64,000 bases of DNA. Origin: Nitrososphaeria archaeon (lineage in GTDB: Archaea; Thermoproteota; Nitrososphaeria; JACIWG01). Position numbers and translations under genes: made by a program. The notes under the pieces are model-generated. The model did no database searches and was not told the origin of the DNA. It saw only the letters and a program-made list of their open reading frames with translations. The stretch is taken from positions 322,514 through 386,513 of the forward strand of contig JARVJP010000009.1 of assembly GCA_029776065.1 (NCBI GenBank), in the 5' to 3' direction. Of this stretch, positions 40,632 to 50,569 are shown in pieces (position 1 is the stretch's first letter; the number at the start of each line of letters is the position of its first letter).

Positions 40632-42329
40632 TTGGCTAGATGGCTAATCACATCTGCGTGGCCATATTCATCGGTGACTCCGCATCTTGGAAACATGGTG
40701 GGCTCAATACTCTCAGGTGATGTTATCGCAAGATACCTAAGACTAAAGGGCAACGATGTTCTTTATGTTTCTGGCTCTGATGAGCATGGTACACCTGTTG
40801 AAGTGGAAGCGTTAAAAGCAAACCTTTCAGTTAAAGAGTTTGCTGATAAAAACCATAACAAGATAAAAACTCTCTTTGAGAGGTGGAAAATTTCGTATGA
40901 CAATTATACTAGGACGGAGAACCCTACTCACATCAATTTTGTTCAAGACTTTTATCTTAAACTGCAGAAAAATGGATATGTGTATGAATCGACTGAAAAG
41001 GTGCATTATTGCGACAAGGATGGACGTTTTCTCCCCGATCGCTTTGTGGAGGGGGAATGTCCTTTCTGCGGGTTTAAAAATGCTAGAGGGGACCAATGTG
41101 ATGGATGTGGTAGGCCTATTGAACCTGAATCTCTCATAAGCCCGATATGTGTGATATGCCACTCTCCCGTTCATTTAAAAGAGACTAAACAATGGTTCTT
41201 CGACTTGCCGAAACTGGAGAATGAAATTAAAGCATACCTTATGAGCAAAAGTATTCATCTCTCAGATATCGCTCGCTCTTTCAGCCTAAAGTTGGTTGAA
41301 GAAGGTCTTAAACCAAGATCTCTAACACGCGATTCAAAATGGGGTATTCCTGCCCCCTTTGAAGGTGCTCAGGGTAAGACCATATATGTTTGGATGGAAG
41401 CGGTTCTAGGCTATGTTTCTGCGACAATGGAATACTTCAAAAACATTGGGGATCCAACGGGTTGGAGAAAATTCTGGTTTGAAAAAGATACGAAATGTGC
41501 TTACTTTATTGGAAAGGATAACATTCCATTTCATACTCTAATCTTACCCGCTCTACTTTTAGGAACTAGGGAAGGATATAACCTTCCCTCTGTAGTTGAA
41601 TCTACAGATTTCCTTATGTTTGAAGGCCAAAAGTTTTCGAAAAGCAGGCGTATTGGAATATGGATTGATGAGGCCCTAGAAATCGCTCCTGCTGATTATT
41701 GGAGATACACTTTATTATCATTAAGGCCTGAGGGAGGGGATGTCAACTTTAAACTGGATTCATTTATTGAGAAAGTCAATAACGATCTTAACAACGTTCT
41801 CGGTAATCTAGTGAATAGGACTGTTGTCAGCTTTGAAAAGTTCTGTGGAAGTCGATTGAGAGCTAAACCTAGACTAGATGGAGACACAGAGAAGTTTATA
41901 GACTCGTTCCTTATGAGGCACGATGAAATCGGGTCTTTATATGAAAGCTTCAAGATACAGCATGCTGTGAAGACTACGATCCTCCAAGCTGTAGAAGGTA
42001 ATCGATTTCTAAATGAGAAAGAGCCTTGGAAGCTCTTCAAAACTGACAGAGAAAGGGCGATCTCGATAACATACTCTCTTCTTAGACTGATTAGATTGCT
42101 GGCCATTGAACTTTATCCAATAACCCCTGCTATATCTGAAACTTTATGGGATAACATAGGTGAACAAGGGACTATACTTAGTTATGGATGGGATAAAGCA
42201 AAGGAAGATTTCAACTATCCGTTGCAAATCCAAAGGTTTCCTCCTCTCTTCAAAAAGCTTTCAAGAGAAGAGGTTATAAATAAACTTGAGGAACTTAGAA
42301 GTGGTGGAAGAGCAGAATGGACCCATTAG
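40632..42329 (+). CDS. metG: Methionyl-tRNA synthetase, catalytic chain
   Basis: 565 aa. TTG start at 40632. Class I: HIGH equivalent PHLGN after WPYSSVT; connective peptide with zinc knuckles (CPFCGFKN, CDGCG, CVICHSP); KFSKSRR near residue 340; anticodon domain at the C-terminus. Charges tRNA-Met. Archaeal type with a separate tRNA-binding subunit encoded by the following overlapping gene. Confidence 0.97.
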   Translation: MARWLITSAWPYSSVTPHLGNMVGSILSGDVIARYLRLKGNDVLYVSGSDEHGTPVEVEALKANLSVKEFADKNHNKIKTLFERWKISYDNYTRTENPTHINFVQDFYLKLQKNGYVYESTEKVHYCDKDGRFLPDRFVEGECPFCGFKNARGDQCDGCGRPIEPESLISPICVICHSPVHLKETKQWFFDLPKLENEIKAYLMSKSIHLSDIARSFSLKLVEEGLKPRSLTRDSKWGIPAPFEGAQGKTIYVWMEAVLGYVSATMEYFKNIGDPTGWRKFWFEKDTKCAYFIGKDNIPFHTLILPALLLGTREGYNLPSVVESTDFLMFEGQKFSKSRRIGIWIDEALEIAPADYWRYTLLSLRPEGGDVNFKLDSFIEKVNNDLNNVLGNLVNRTVVSFEKFCGSRLRAKPRLDGDTEKFIDSFLMRHDEIGSLYESFKIQHAVKTTILQAVEGNRFLNEKEPWKLFKTDRERAISITYSLLRLIRLLAIELYPITPAISETLWDNIGEQGTILSYGWDKAKEDFNYPLQIQRFPPLFKKLSREEVINKLEELRSGGRAEWTH

Positions 42330-42652
42330 ACTTTGAAGAATTTGCGAAGCTTGATATTCGAATTGGAAAGGTCGTTAAGGCTGAAAAGGTTCCGAACTCA
42401 AAGAAACTTTTACACACCGAGATCGACATAGGAGGAGAAGTAAAGAGCTGTGTAGGAGGGTTAGCTGAATACTATACTCCAGAGGATCTGATTGGTAAGA
42501 CGGTGGTTGTAGTAACGAATCTTAAGCCGAGGAAGATGTTTGGATACGAATCTCAAGTCATGTTTTTGGCAGCGCTAGATAAAGGTAATCCGTCAAATGT
42601 GTCGCTACTTACTCCGGATAAACCAGTTACACCTGGCAGTAAGGTAACATAG
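42317..42652 (+). CDS. Methionyl-tRNA synthetase beta/tRNA-binding OB-fold subunit
   Basis: 111 aa EMAP/Trbp111-type OB domain: LDIRIGKVVKAEKVPNSKKL then VVVVTNLKPRKMFGYESQ. Binds tRNA and aids MetRS. Starts 13 bases before the MetRS stop. In many organisms it is the C-terminal part of MetRS; here it is a separate gene. Confidence 0.92.
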   Translation: MDPLDFEEFAKLDIRIGKVVKAEKVPNSKKLLHTEIDIGGEVKSCVGGLAEYYTPEDLIGKTVVVVTNLKPRKMFGYESQVMFLAALDKGNPSNVSLLTPDKPVTPGSKVT

Positions 42653-42659
42653 TGTTAAG

Positions 42660-43304
42660 ATGAGCTTTAAGATCGACTTCCATGTGCATACTAAAAACTC
42701 GAAAGACGCTTTCGGTTCACTTGAAGAGATATCCTTCTACGCGAAAAGAAGAGGGATAAACTCGGTGGTAATATCTGATCATGAAAAGTTCACAATAGAC
42801 AAAGTTCAAGAAATAGATGGCGTCTTCTTTATCCCAGCAATAGAAATAAGAACATTTGCAGGTCACATGGTATGCGTATATCCAAAGGTTCAATTTGATG
42901 TGCGAAGAGCCTATAGCGACCCTGTTAAGTTCATCCATGGTGCTGGAGGGTACGCGGTATGGGCTCACCCATACGATTTATTTTTTTTTAAGAAGGGAAG
43001 AAACCTTTTGAAACCCGATGCAATTGAAGTTTACAATTCAGCTTCGTTCCCTTTTAGAAGTTCTTCAAATAAAGCTCTTAAACTTGCTGAGCTACTTAAT
43101 CTCCCAAAGGTGGCTGGAAGCGACGCTCATCTACCAAAGAACGTAGGGCTATGCTATGTTGAAGTTAAATCAGATTCTGTCTCTGGAGCAATCACAGAAG
43201 TGTTCAAAGGTAGAGGGGTTCCCTACGGTCAAGCATGGTCTATAATCGATTCATTCCAACTTAACGCATTAAGGATGATGAGGATAGTAAATAATTTTAT
43301 CTAA
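42660..43304 (+). CDS. PHP-domain metal-dependent phosphoesterase-like protein
   Basis: 214 aa. PHP ligands: DFHVHTKNSKD, VISDHEKFT, IPAIEI, WAHPYDLFF and GSDAHLPKN. Complete set for a trinuclear metal site. Likely hydrolyses a small phosphoester; substrate unknown. ATG 7 bases after the previous stop. Convergent overlap of four bases with the FtsZ-like gene. Confidence 0.85.
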   Translation: MSFKIDFHVHTKNSKDAFGSLEEISFYAKRRGINSVVISDHEKFTIDKVQEIDGVFFIPAIEIRTFAGHMVCVYPKVQFDVRRAYSDPVKFIHGAGGYAVWAHPYDLFFFKKGRNLLKPDAIEVYNSASFPFRSSSNKALKLAELLNLPKVAGSDAHLPKNVGLCYVEVKSDSVSGAITEVFKGRGVPYGQAWSIIDSFQLNALRMMRIVNNFI

Positions 43305-44299
43305 TCTACTTTACAGAGCTTTACGCAATCTAATCCATCTAATTTCATGTCGCAAAATATGTCGAAGTCTAATTCCTTTCCTCCTAGAATTGAAGAAAGC
43401 GGGTCCCACTCATCAAACTTAGTCTTCTCAACTGATGCAACCGCATAAACAGTCAAGTTCCTCTGACCATTAGAATAGTATCCTGTTCGAACATCCCCCT
43501 CACATAAAGTTGTCCCTCTAAACACAGAAACTATTGTGGAAACATCGCCCACGCTGATTTCATTCCATCCAACAACACATACAAGTGCACTACTAACATT
43601 CGCTCCAGTCTGCTTTCTAAGCGAGGAAACTATCTTCGTTGCTGCTTCTTCTGCCATTGCTGAGCCTTCTGCGTAGCCAACAGCTACGATGTTGTTCTTA
43701 TTTAAAGAAGCGAAACTATAGAGATCTCCCCTTTCTAACCCAAATCTACTATCTGGCTTGAGGAGTGTGGAGACAAACTTGCTAATCCAATCGTTCTCCA
43801 TCTCATATGCTTTAAGAAGAGGTGTTTGCGGCGCCTTTTCGATAAAGCTTTCGTTGTCTAATATAATAACGCCATCGCAAACTATTTTCATCTTTTTTAG
43901 TCCAACCGCTGCCTTAAAATGCCTGCTTTTTTCAAACTTAAAAGGCATTATAGCAACTCCAAAGACCTTAATCCCCTCCTCCCTCAGTCTTTGAGCTACA
44001 ATAGGTGTAGCTTCAGAACCGACCGCCCCACCTAAGCCAGAGATGACTACCGCCGTATTCATCCCTCTAAAGAGAGACGCCACTTCTTTTGAACAGATCC
44101 AAGCCTCCCTCTTAACTTTTCCAGGGCTTTTGTCTAGGCCGATTGGGAGAACAATCTCCTTAACCCTTCCCCCAAGAGTGCGCCATTCAGAATCATCTAA
44201 ACTTAAGCAAAGTGCATCAGAAAGGCTAAAGGAAACCTTTTCCACTATTCTTTTACCTGCTGTGCCAACTCCGATTATACCTAAGTTAGTTTGGTCCAT
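43301..44299 (-). CDS. Divergent FtsZ/tubulin-superfamily protein
   Basis: 332 aa. Rossmann-type GTPase start GIIGVGTAGKRIVEKV, then the glycine-rich T4 loop reads ISGLGGAVGSEATP, which replaces the usual FtsZ GGGTGTG, and further helix and strand blocks (GVAIMPFKFEKSR; GDVSTIVSVFRGTT) follow the FtsZ/CetZ plan. The T7 catalytic loop is not clear. Likely a non-canonical archaeal tubulin, role unknown (shape, scaffold or division accessory). No other FtsZ gene is in the window. A TATA-like CATATAATATT precedes it. Confidence 0.7.
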   Translation of the reverse strand: MDQTNLGIIGVGTAGKRIVEKVSFSLSDALCLSLDDSEWRTLGGRVKEIVLPIGLDKSPGKVKREAWICSKEVASLFRGMNTAVVISGLGGAVGSEATPIVAQRLREEGIKVFGVAIMPFKFEKSRHFKAAVGLKKMKIVCDGVIILDNESFIEKAPQTPLLKAYEMENDWISKFVSTLLKPDSRFGLERGDLYSFASLNKNNIVAVGYAEGSAMAEEAATKIVSSLRKQTGANVSSALVCVVGWNEISVGDVSTIVSVFRGTTLCEGDVRTGYYSNGQRNLTVYAVASVEKTKFDEWDPLSSILGGKELDFDIFCDMKLDGLDCVKLCKVD

Positions 44300-44459
44300 C
44301 GCAAGCCAAACTTACTAAAATAACCAACTTAATATTATATGACAAAAAATCCAAATTTCAAGTGAAAAAAATTATACAACAAAAATTTCATGATCAACGG
44401 TATCATCATAGAATAATTGGTGTAATTTTAAGTGAGTAAATATAAAACAAACGGACATA

Positions 44460-45755
44460 TTACACGTCTAAGTTTGTTCTTTCTCCTAGAAGGAAATGTT
44501 TTGAAGCACTTATAACCTTAACCTCAACAGATTTACCGAGGGGGATTTTCTCCTTTAGAACTATGTTTTTATAGTACTCGTTTCTTCCCACGCTATCATC
44601 TCCTATGTATTCATCAATGAGTATGTTTCCTCTCCAGTTCAACCATTTTTTGTACCCTTCAAGCTGTATTTGAGAAATTAGTTCATGAGCTTTTCTAGCT
44701 CTCTCTTTGACCTTATGCATATCGTAGTCACTGCAAAGCGTTAATGGGGTCTTTGGACGCTTCCCAAGTTTCGATAGATTGACAACATCTGGTTTAGTCT
44801 CCACAATAAACTTGATCGTTTCGTTGAAATCTTCTTCGGTTTCGTTGGGGTACCCCACTATGATATCTGTTACAAACGTGATTTTAGGGTAAGCCTTCCG
44901 AAATCGATTTAAAACCTCTAGAGCGTCTTCTACCTTATACCTTCTTCTCATTACATTTAGTACCCTATTGCTTCCACTTTGAACTGGGAGGTGCAAAAAC
45001 TTGAACACCTTCGAACTTTTATAAGCATTGATTAGTTCGTTAGCTATCTTTAAAGTATGGTTTGGGTTCATCATTCCAACTCTCACATAGAACTCTCCCT
45101 CTACTCTAACTATTTTATTGATCAACTCCGCCAAATTACCATCTTGATCTATGCCATAGGCTGAAGTGTCTTGAGCTGTGAGCCAGAACTCCTTCGCCCC
45201 TTCTTGAACACCCCTCCTAACTTCCTTAACTATATTCTCCTTGTTAAATGAGAATATTGGGCCTCTAGCAATCCTTGTGCAGCAATAGCTGCAAGCATCT
45301 GCACATCCTTCGCAAATCTGTATGATCCTAATTACCTCGTTCTTTCTCCACAGCTTTGGTAATGCGCTTTTATCTACTCTTCTATACTCTAGGAGAATTG
45401 GTTGTGCGCTTCTTAACGTTCCATCTATTACTTCATCGATTTTCTCTACGTTCTGAGGCCCTAAAAGGGATGCATTAGGGTTAGCTTCTAACGCTTTCTC
45501 TTTATCGATCATCGGCATGCATCCCGCGATGACCATCTTCTTACTAGGAAACTTCATCTTTAGTTCTTTAATCCTGTTAATTATTCTATGTTCAGTTGGG
45601 GTTTTAACGTAACAGGTATTTAATATAATAACCTCAGCGTCATCAATCTTTTCTACAATTTCATGGTTTCTTGAGGCAATCCCCTCCATTATTCTTGTGT
45701 CTGCCTTATTATAGGAACAACCATATGTCTCAAAGTATATCCTCGATCTTCTCAT
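44460..45755 (-). CDS. tRNA t6A methylthiotransferase (MtaB/CDKAL1 family)
   Basis: 431 aa radical-SAM MiaB-family enzyme. N-terminal UPF0004 domain with Cys in ETYGCSYNKAD, LNTCYV and GCMPM; radical cluster CADACSYC (C-x3-C-x2-C); C-terminal TRAM-like region. Adds a methylthio group to t6A at position 37 of tRNAs. The C-terminal TRAM domain is shorter than in bacteria. Monocistronic or first in a unit with the downstream FtsZ-like gene across a 160-base gap that holds no gene. Confidence 0.9.
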   Translation of the reverse strand: MRRSRIYFETYGCSYNKADTRIMEGIASRNHEIVEKIDDAEVIILNTCYVKTPTEHRIINRIKELKMKFPSKKMVIAGCMPMIDKEKALEANPNASLLGPQNVEKIDEVIDGTLRSAQPILLEYRRVDKSALPKLWRKNEVIRIIQICEGCADACSYCCTRIARGPIFSFNKENIVKEVRRGVQEGAKEFWLTAQDTSAYGIDQDGNLAELINKIVRVEGEFYVRVGMMNPNHTLKIANELINAYKSSKVFKFLHLPVQSGSNRVLNVMRRRYKVEDALEVLNRFRKAYPKITFVTDIIVGYPNETEEDFNETIKFIVETKPDVVNLSKLGKRPKTPLTLCSDYDMHKVKERARKAHELISQIQLEGYKKWLNWRGNILIDEYIGDDSVGRNEYYKNIVLKEKIPLGKSVEVKVISASKHFLLGERTNLDV

Positions 45756-45778
45756 TAATGGAGCACTTTATTGTTTTA

Positions 45779-47251
45779 TCAACCGCTTTTTCTAATTCTG
45801 CTCCAGTTTACACATAAAGTTTTTGGATGGGAGGCTTTTACTTCGTCTATTCTTCCAACGCTTGTGTTATATGGTGTCTTCCTAATTCTTTCAGGGTCTT
45901 CGTAGGCTTTTTCAGCGACTTCATTTAAGACCTTCGCATACCGCTCTATCTCATCGAAGCTCTCTGTCTCGGTCGGCTCTACCATCAGAGCTTCCTCCAC
46001 AATAAGAGGAAAGTAGACCGTTGGTGCATGGACTCCGTAGTCTAGTAAAGCCTTCGCAAGATCCTTTGTGCTAGCCCCTCTTTCAATCAACTTATTAGAA
46101 ATCTTTACCACAAACTCGTGCTTCCTAGGGACTCTATCTCCATAAGGTACTTCATAAAAGTCTCTATTTAATAACGAGAGGAGGTAGTTAGAGTTTAAGA
46201 CGGCTCTTTCAGCAGCCTCCTTTAGCCCGCTCGCCCCTAAGAGCCTTATGTACACATATGCTCTGATAAGGACGCTCACATTACCGTAGAAACCCTTTAC
46301 ATGTCCTATGCTTTTCGGTACACTATAATTCAGATAATATTTTTTCCCATCGAATTCGACTGTTGGTACAGGAATGAACTCTGCCATGTCATTTGATACG
46401 CAGACTGGCCCTGCACCTGGTCCGCCACCTCCATGAGGTGTTGCGAATGTTTTATGGAGATTAAGGTGTATTATATCAAAGCCCATATCTCCTGGTCTAG
46501 CTTTACCTAATAACGCGTTCAAGTTCGCTCCATCATAGTATGCGTACCCACCTACATCTTTTACTGTTTTGACGACCTCAAGTATGTCCTTCTCAAATAT
46601 TCCTAGTGTGTTTGGTACTGTTAACATTATTCCTGCTGTAGTATTTCCCACTATGCTTTTTAGGGCTTCAACATCGACAAGTCCATTTTCATCTGAAGGT
46701 ATTTTAACCACTTTGAAACCCGCCATCGAAGCACTTGCAGGGTTTGTCCCATGCGCGGAATCTGGTATAATGATTTCTTTTCTCGTTGATACTTCCCCCT
46801 TATCTTTAATAGCTGCCCTTATCATAAGCGCTCCTACAAGTTCTCCATGTGCGCCTGCAGCAGGGATCAAACTTGTTTTGCTCGTTCCAGTTACTTCAGC
46901 GAGATATTGACTTAGTTCGTAGAGGATCTGTAGTACTCCTTGAACAGTATCAATTGGTTGAAGTGGATGAACGTCTCTTATCTTTTTATTTGACACAATT
47001 CTATCAGCTAACTTGGGGTTGTACTTCATCGTACAGCTTCCAAGAGGGTATGTTCCTAGGTCAACTCCAAAGTTCATCTGAGAGAGTCTAACAAAGTGCC
47101 TTATGACCCTAGGCTCTTTTACGTTGGGCAGAGAAAGCTTTTCTCTATATAGTTCTTTTGGAAAACCTTCGGGTATATTTTCTACATTTGAGCAAATATT
47201 ATCAGAGAGCTCTAGTAAAAGAGGCTCGTTCCATCTTGCTTGTTTGAACAT
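45779..47251 (-). CDS. gcvPB: Glycine dehydrogenase (decarboxylating) subunit 2
   Basis: 490 aa. PLP-binding region with HLNLHKTFATPHGGGGPGAG (Schiff-base Lys) and family motif GTYPLGSCTMKYNPKL. Pairs with GcvPA to decarboxylate glycine and load aminomethyl on H protein. Starts directly after gcvPA. No gcvT or gcvH in the window. Confidence 0.96.
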   Translation of the reverse strand: MFKQARWNEPLLLELSDNICSNVENIPEGFPKELYREKLSLPNVKEPRVIRHFVRLSQMNFGVDLGTYPLGSCTMKYNPKLADRIVSNKKIRDVHPLQPIDTVQGVLQILYELSQYLAEVTGTSKTSLIPAAGAHGELVGALMIRAAIKDKGEVSTRKEIIIPDSAHGTNPASASMAGFKVVKIPSDENGLVDVEALKSIVGNTTAGIMLTVPNTLGIFEKDILEVVKTVKDVGGYAYYDGANLNALLGKARPGDMGFDIIHLNLHKTFATPHGGGGPGAGPVCVSNDMAEFIPVPTVEFDGKKYYLNYSVPKSIGHVKGFYGNVSVLIRAYVYIRLLGASGLKEAAERAVLNSNYLLSLLNRDFYEVPYGDRVPRKHEFVVKISNKLIERGASTKDLAKALLDYGVHAPTVYFPLIVEEALMVEPTETESFDEIERYAKVLNEVAEKAYEDPERIRKTPYNTSVGRIDEVKASHPKTLCVNWSRIRKSG

Positions 47252-48631
47252 CTATGAAATCACCTCTTTTAGAGCCTTTACAAATATGTCTATGTCTGCC
47301 TCCTTATGAACCTCTGTAAAGCATGATAGAAGCGTGTTTTTCAGCTCTGGGAAGTCACTTTCAAGCATTATTCCAGGAACTATCTTCTTCGCGACAAGTC
47401 CTTTAATGACTTCTTCTAATCTTTTGTTCTTAAAATTAATAGCGAATTCTTGGAAAAACTCTCCAGAAAAGTAGGGAGCATTAACTTCTTTAAGCTCAGA
47501 TAGAACCTTGCTTGCATAATGTGCCTTGTTATAAGTCTCTAATGCCAACTTTCTTAATCCTTTTGAGCCAAGTAAGGCTAGATATGTTAGCGCCCCAACT
47601 GCCATTAAAGCCTCATTGGAGCAGATGTTGGATGTCGCATGCTCCCTTCTAATGTGCTGTTCCCTTGTCTGAAGAACCATTGTGAACGCCCTTTGTGTGT
47701 TAGCTAAGTCTGTTGTCATACCTATTATCCTACCAGGTATCTGCCTAACTAATGATGGATCTGATTTACAGGCAAAGATTCCTAAGGCTGGTCCGCCGAA
47801 GTTTAACCCCCCTCCTAGAATCTGCCCTTCTCCTACAACGATATCCGCACCATATTCACTAGGTGATTTGACCAAGGCAAGGCTTATCGGATCTGCGCCC
47901 ACAACAAATAATCCTCCTTTAGCGTGAACTATTTCTGATACTTTAGAGGCCTCCTTTTCAAGAACTCCAAAAAAGTTTGGGTTTTCAATATAAAGACAAC
48001 AAGCGTCTTCTGCTTTCTCTTCCAAATCAGAGAGATCAAGTCTTCCACTGTCTTGTAGATACTTTACTTCAACCATTTCCATATCAAGAGGTTCTAAGTA
48101 CGTTCTGATCACTTTCTTTCTTTCTGGGCCGACGTTTGCGCCTACAAGTATTTTCTTGTTGCCTTTGACTCTGATGGCCATCCTGATCGCTTCTGCCACA
48201 GCAGTAGCCCAATCGTACATTGAACTGTTTGCGACATCCATGCCTGTTAAATCACATATCATACTCTGGTATTCAAATAGAGCTTGAAGCATTCCTTGTG
48301 ATATTTCTGGTTGGTAAGGTGTGTATGCGGTGTAAAATTCGCTTCTTGAGGTTATTGTGTCAACGGTTGCTGGGACGTAGTGCGGTGGTAAACCCCCTCC
48401 TAAGAACACTAGGAACTCTCCTTGTGTTCGATTTTTCTCTAGTACAGAATAAATATAGTTCTCTAGATCCATCTCCTCTAATGGTTCCGGTAAGTTGAGC
48501 TCTCCTTTTAAAAGGACTTCTTCTGGTATGTCTCTGTAGAGTTCACCAACCTCATTTATCCCTATTTGGTAAAGGACTTTACTCAACTTCTCCATGTCAC
48601 ATTCTTCCAAAAACTTTGTCAACGTTCCCAC
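47252..48631 (-). CDS. gcvPA: Glycine dehydrogenase (decarboxylating) subunit 1
   Basis: 459 aa. Motifs FLGGGLPPHYVPATVDTI, FYTAYTPYQPEISQGMLQAL and GADIVVGEGQILGGGLNFG. Lacks the PLP lysine, as expected for this subunit; acts with GcvPB. GTG start at 48631. Divergent from the 48685 gene across 53 bases. Confidence 0.96.
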   Translation of the reverse strand: MGTLTKFLEECDMEKLSKVLYQIGINEVGELYRDIPEEVLLKGELNLPEPLEEMDLENYIYSVLEKNRTQGEFLVFLGGGLPPHYVPATVDTITSRSEFYTAYTPYQPEISQGMLQALFEYQSMICDLTGMDVANSSMYDWATAVAEAIRMAIRVKGNKKILVGANVGPERKKVIRTYLEPLDMEMVEVKYLQDSGRLDLSDLEEKAEDACCLYIENPNFFGVLEKEASKVSEIVHAKGGLFVVGADPISLALVKSPSEYGADIVVGEGQILGGGLNFGGPALGIFACKSDPSLVRQIPGRIIGMTTDLANTQRAFTMVLQTREQHIRREHATSNICSNEALMAVGALTYLALLGSKGLRKLALETYNKAHYASKVLSELKEVNAPYFSGEFFQEFAINFKNKRLEEVIKGLVAKKIVPGIMLESDFPELKNTLLSCFTEVHKEADIDIFVKALKEVIS

Positions 48632-48684
48632 CCATACATAGTTAAATAAGAAACTTTTAAAATTAATTTTTTATATTAGATGCC

Positions 48685-50310
48685 GTGTTGACTTTGAGGC
48701 TTAGGTCTCTCCCCGCTATAGTTCTATTATTTATTTTGGTGTTCAATGTTAGCTTCATTCCAAGCAACGCTTTATCAACAATTAGTAGTATAAACACGGT
48801 TCGTCACACTCTAGAAGTCAGTGACTTCGGTCTACTTTTAATTAATGAGACCTTAGTCATCACCAACGACCTACCATCTCTCGCCTCGGTTCCAGAAATA
48901 AAACTGTATTATCCATCACAATATTATGATAAGATGTTTCTAAACCTAATCTCAGATACAAGATTCAATTGGTCGTTTGCTAATGGGGGAAACTTAACCA
49001 CCCTCTCGCTTAAACCGACAGAGGAGATCTCCTTGAACCCAGGAGAAAACTACAGCCTAAACATCCTCCTCTCTGTAGAGGGATGCACTTACTTCAAAGA
49101 GAGTTCCTTGGTCGAGGTAAATTTGGTCCTATATCCTGGAATAAGTCTTCCATCTAAAGTTGTAGAGTCTGCCTTATACACGCCATTTGCAACATCTTTT
49201 CAATCTCTTGAAGGTTATGAGTTAAAGGAAACTCCTCTAAAGACCGTCTACTCTAAAAGATTTGAGAATGTCACTGCAGAATCTTATAAGTTCATGAATG
49301 CGAAATTGAATTTGCCTCTAACTTCGGACATGATAATTGTCGAAGTTCCTAAAGCTGAACGGATTATTAAGGTGGAAAATGATGGTTCAATATCAGTTAT
49401 AGACACCCTGCAAATAAGGAATGTTAGTAATAAGAGTGTCACATCAATAAAACTTGATCTGCTAAACCCAAATGCATTCAAGGCAATGCTCCTAATACCT
49501 ATAGGTCAAGAGGAAGAAGTTGATCTAGGCCTTTTTAAACAGTTCACACCAAAGGCTCCTATAGAGCACAACCATTCCTGTACGTTCACAATAAAATATT
49601 CCGCTCCCGCAGATATAATAAAGTTCCTTAACGGGAGATACATTCTAAACGTAACCACATCTCCCTCTATAAGTACGCTTGTTAAAGAATATATTATAAG
49701 GGTTGAACCTTCTGAAGGTATACGTCTTCTATCAAAGGTGGATAAGAAGTTATTCACAAACGCTTCTCCATTTGTAAAAGACAACTTTATAGTAGAATAT
49801 GAGCCAAAGCTTTTCTGGTCATCTTCTACAAGCGTCCCATTAGCTTTAATGATACTGATCCTGTTACTCGGCGCCTTTTCATACTTCCAAAAAGGTGAAG
49901 AAGAGGAAAAGAAATTTTACAAAGAATTTTACAACCTAGTTCAAGACAAGATACAGTTAGCAAGCTCAACGCTCGATCTATATGAAGAAAGGCGACTTGG
50001 GAAAGTTCCTAAGCAAAGGTTCAACATATTAAAGCAAGAATATGTAACAAGAACTGGCTCATTAAATAGTACCTTGGTGAAAACAGCAGGAGAATTAGTA
50101 AAGGAAAGCCCAGATAAAGCAGCGAAGGTAGAAAAGATCTTAAACTTAAACAGAGAACTAGACCAAGCCCTTAAAGCTTTGGTAAACAACTACGACCTAC
50201 TTCAAACCAGGCGAATAAGCGATGAGGTGTTCTTGAAGAGAAGATCGGATTCAGCTAAGAAGCTTGATTCAATAAGAAGAGAAATTGAAGGCGAAGTAAG
50301 CGCTCTCTAG
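48685..50310 (+). CDS. Membrane-anchored protein with cytoplasmic coiled coil, 541 aa
   Basis: GTG start; signal peptide about 8-30; a large extracellular beta-rich region (30-385); one transmembrane helix about 391-408 (SSTSVPLALMILILLLGAFS); then a charged coiled-coil tail of 130 residues (EEEEKKFYKEFYNL, KAAKVEKILNLNRELDQALK). No family recognised. The layout suggests a receptor or cell-surface anchor with an inside interaction domain. Confidence 0.6.
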   Translation: MLTLRLRSLPAIVLLFILVFNVSFIPSNALSTISSINTVRHTLEVSDFGLLLINETLVITNDLPSLASVPEIKLYYPSQYYDKMFLNLISDTRFNWSFANGGNLTTLSLKPTEEISLNPGENYSLNILLSVEGCTYFKESSLVEVNLVLYPGISLPSKVVESALYTPFATSFQSLEGYELKETPLKTVYSKRFENVTAESYKFMNAKLNLPLTSDMIIVEVPKAERIIKVENDGSISVIDTLQIRNVSNKSVTSIKLDLLNPNAFKAMLLIPIGQEEEVDLGLFKQFTPKAPIEHNHSCTFTIKYSAPADIIKFLNGRYILNVTTSPSISTLVKEYIIRVEPSEGIRLLSKVDKKLFTNASPFVKDNFIVEYEPKLFWSSSTSVPLALMILILLLGAFSYFQKGEEEEKKFYKEFYNLVQDKIQLASSTLDLYEERRLGKVPKQRFNILKQEYVTRTGSLNSTLVKTAGELVKESPDKAAKVEKILNLNRELDQALKALVNNYDLLQTRRISDEVFLKRRSDSAKKLDSIRREIEGEVSAL

Positions 50311-50340
50311 ATGGATTCACCAAAGGCTCCATGATTAAAT

Positions 50341-50521
50341 ATGCTTAAACAGAAGGTTGAACTAAGTAAATGTACATGTGAAGAGACCTGCACTAAAATC
50401 TACCCTCAAAGTGTCTACCAATAAGGAATAAAAAAGCGATTGCAATGAACCTCAAGTATGTATAGCGTGTAGAGCATGTGAAATGCAATGCTCTAACAGT
50501 ACGATAACAATAGAAGAATAA
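50341..50521 (+). pseudogene. Decayed 2[4Fe-4S] ferredoxin gene
   Basis: First frame: MLKQKVELSKCTCEETCTKI then YPQSVYQ and a stop, with the first cluster motif damaged (a Gly-Cys pair is missing and the final Cys is Tyr). The second frame carries EPQVCIACRACEMQCSNS with an intact C-x2-C-x2-C-x3-C motif. The two halves overlap in order, separated by a frameshift. Sits 49 bases upstream of tRNA-Leu. Confidence 0.7.
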
Positions 50522-50569
50522 GTAAACCTTTATTTTTATAAGAAAGTAAAATAAAAGCCTTTGATATGT

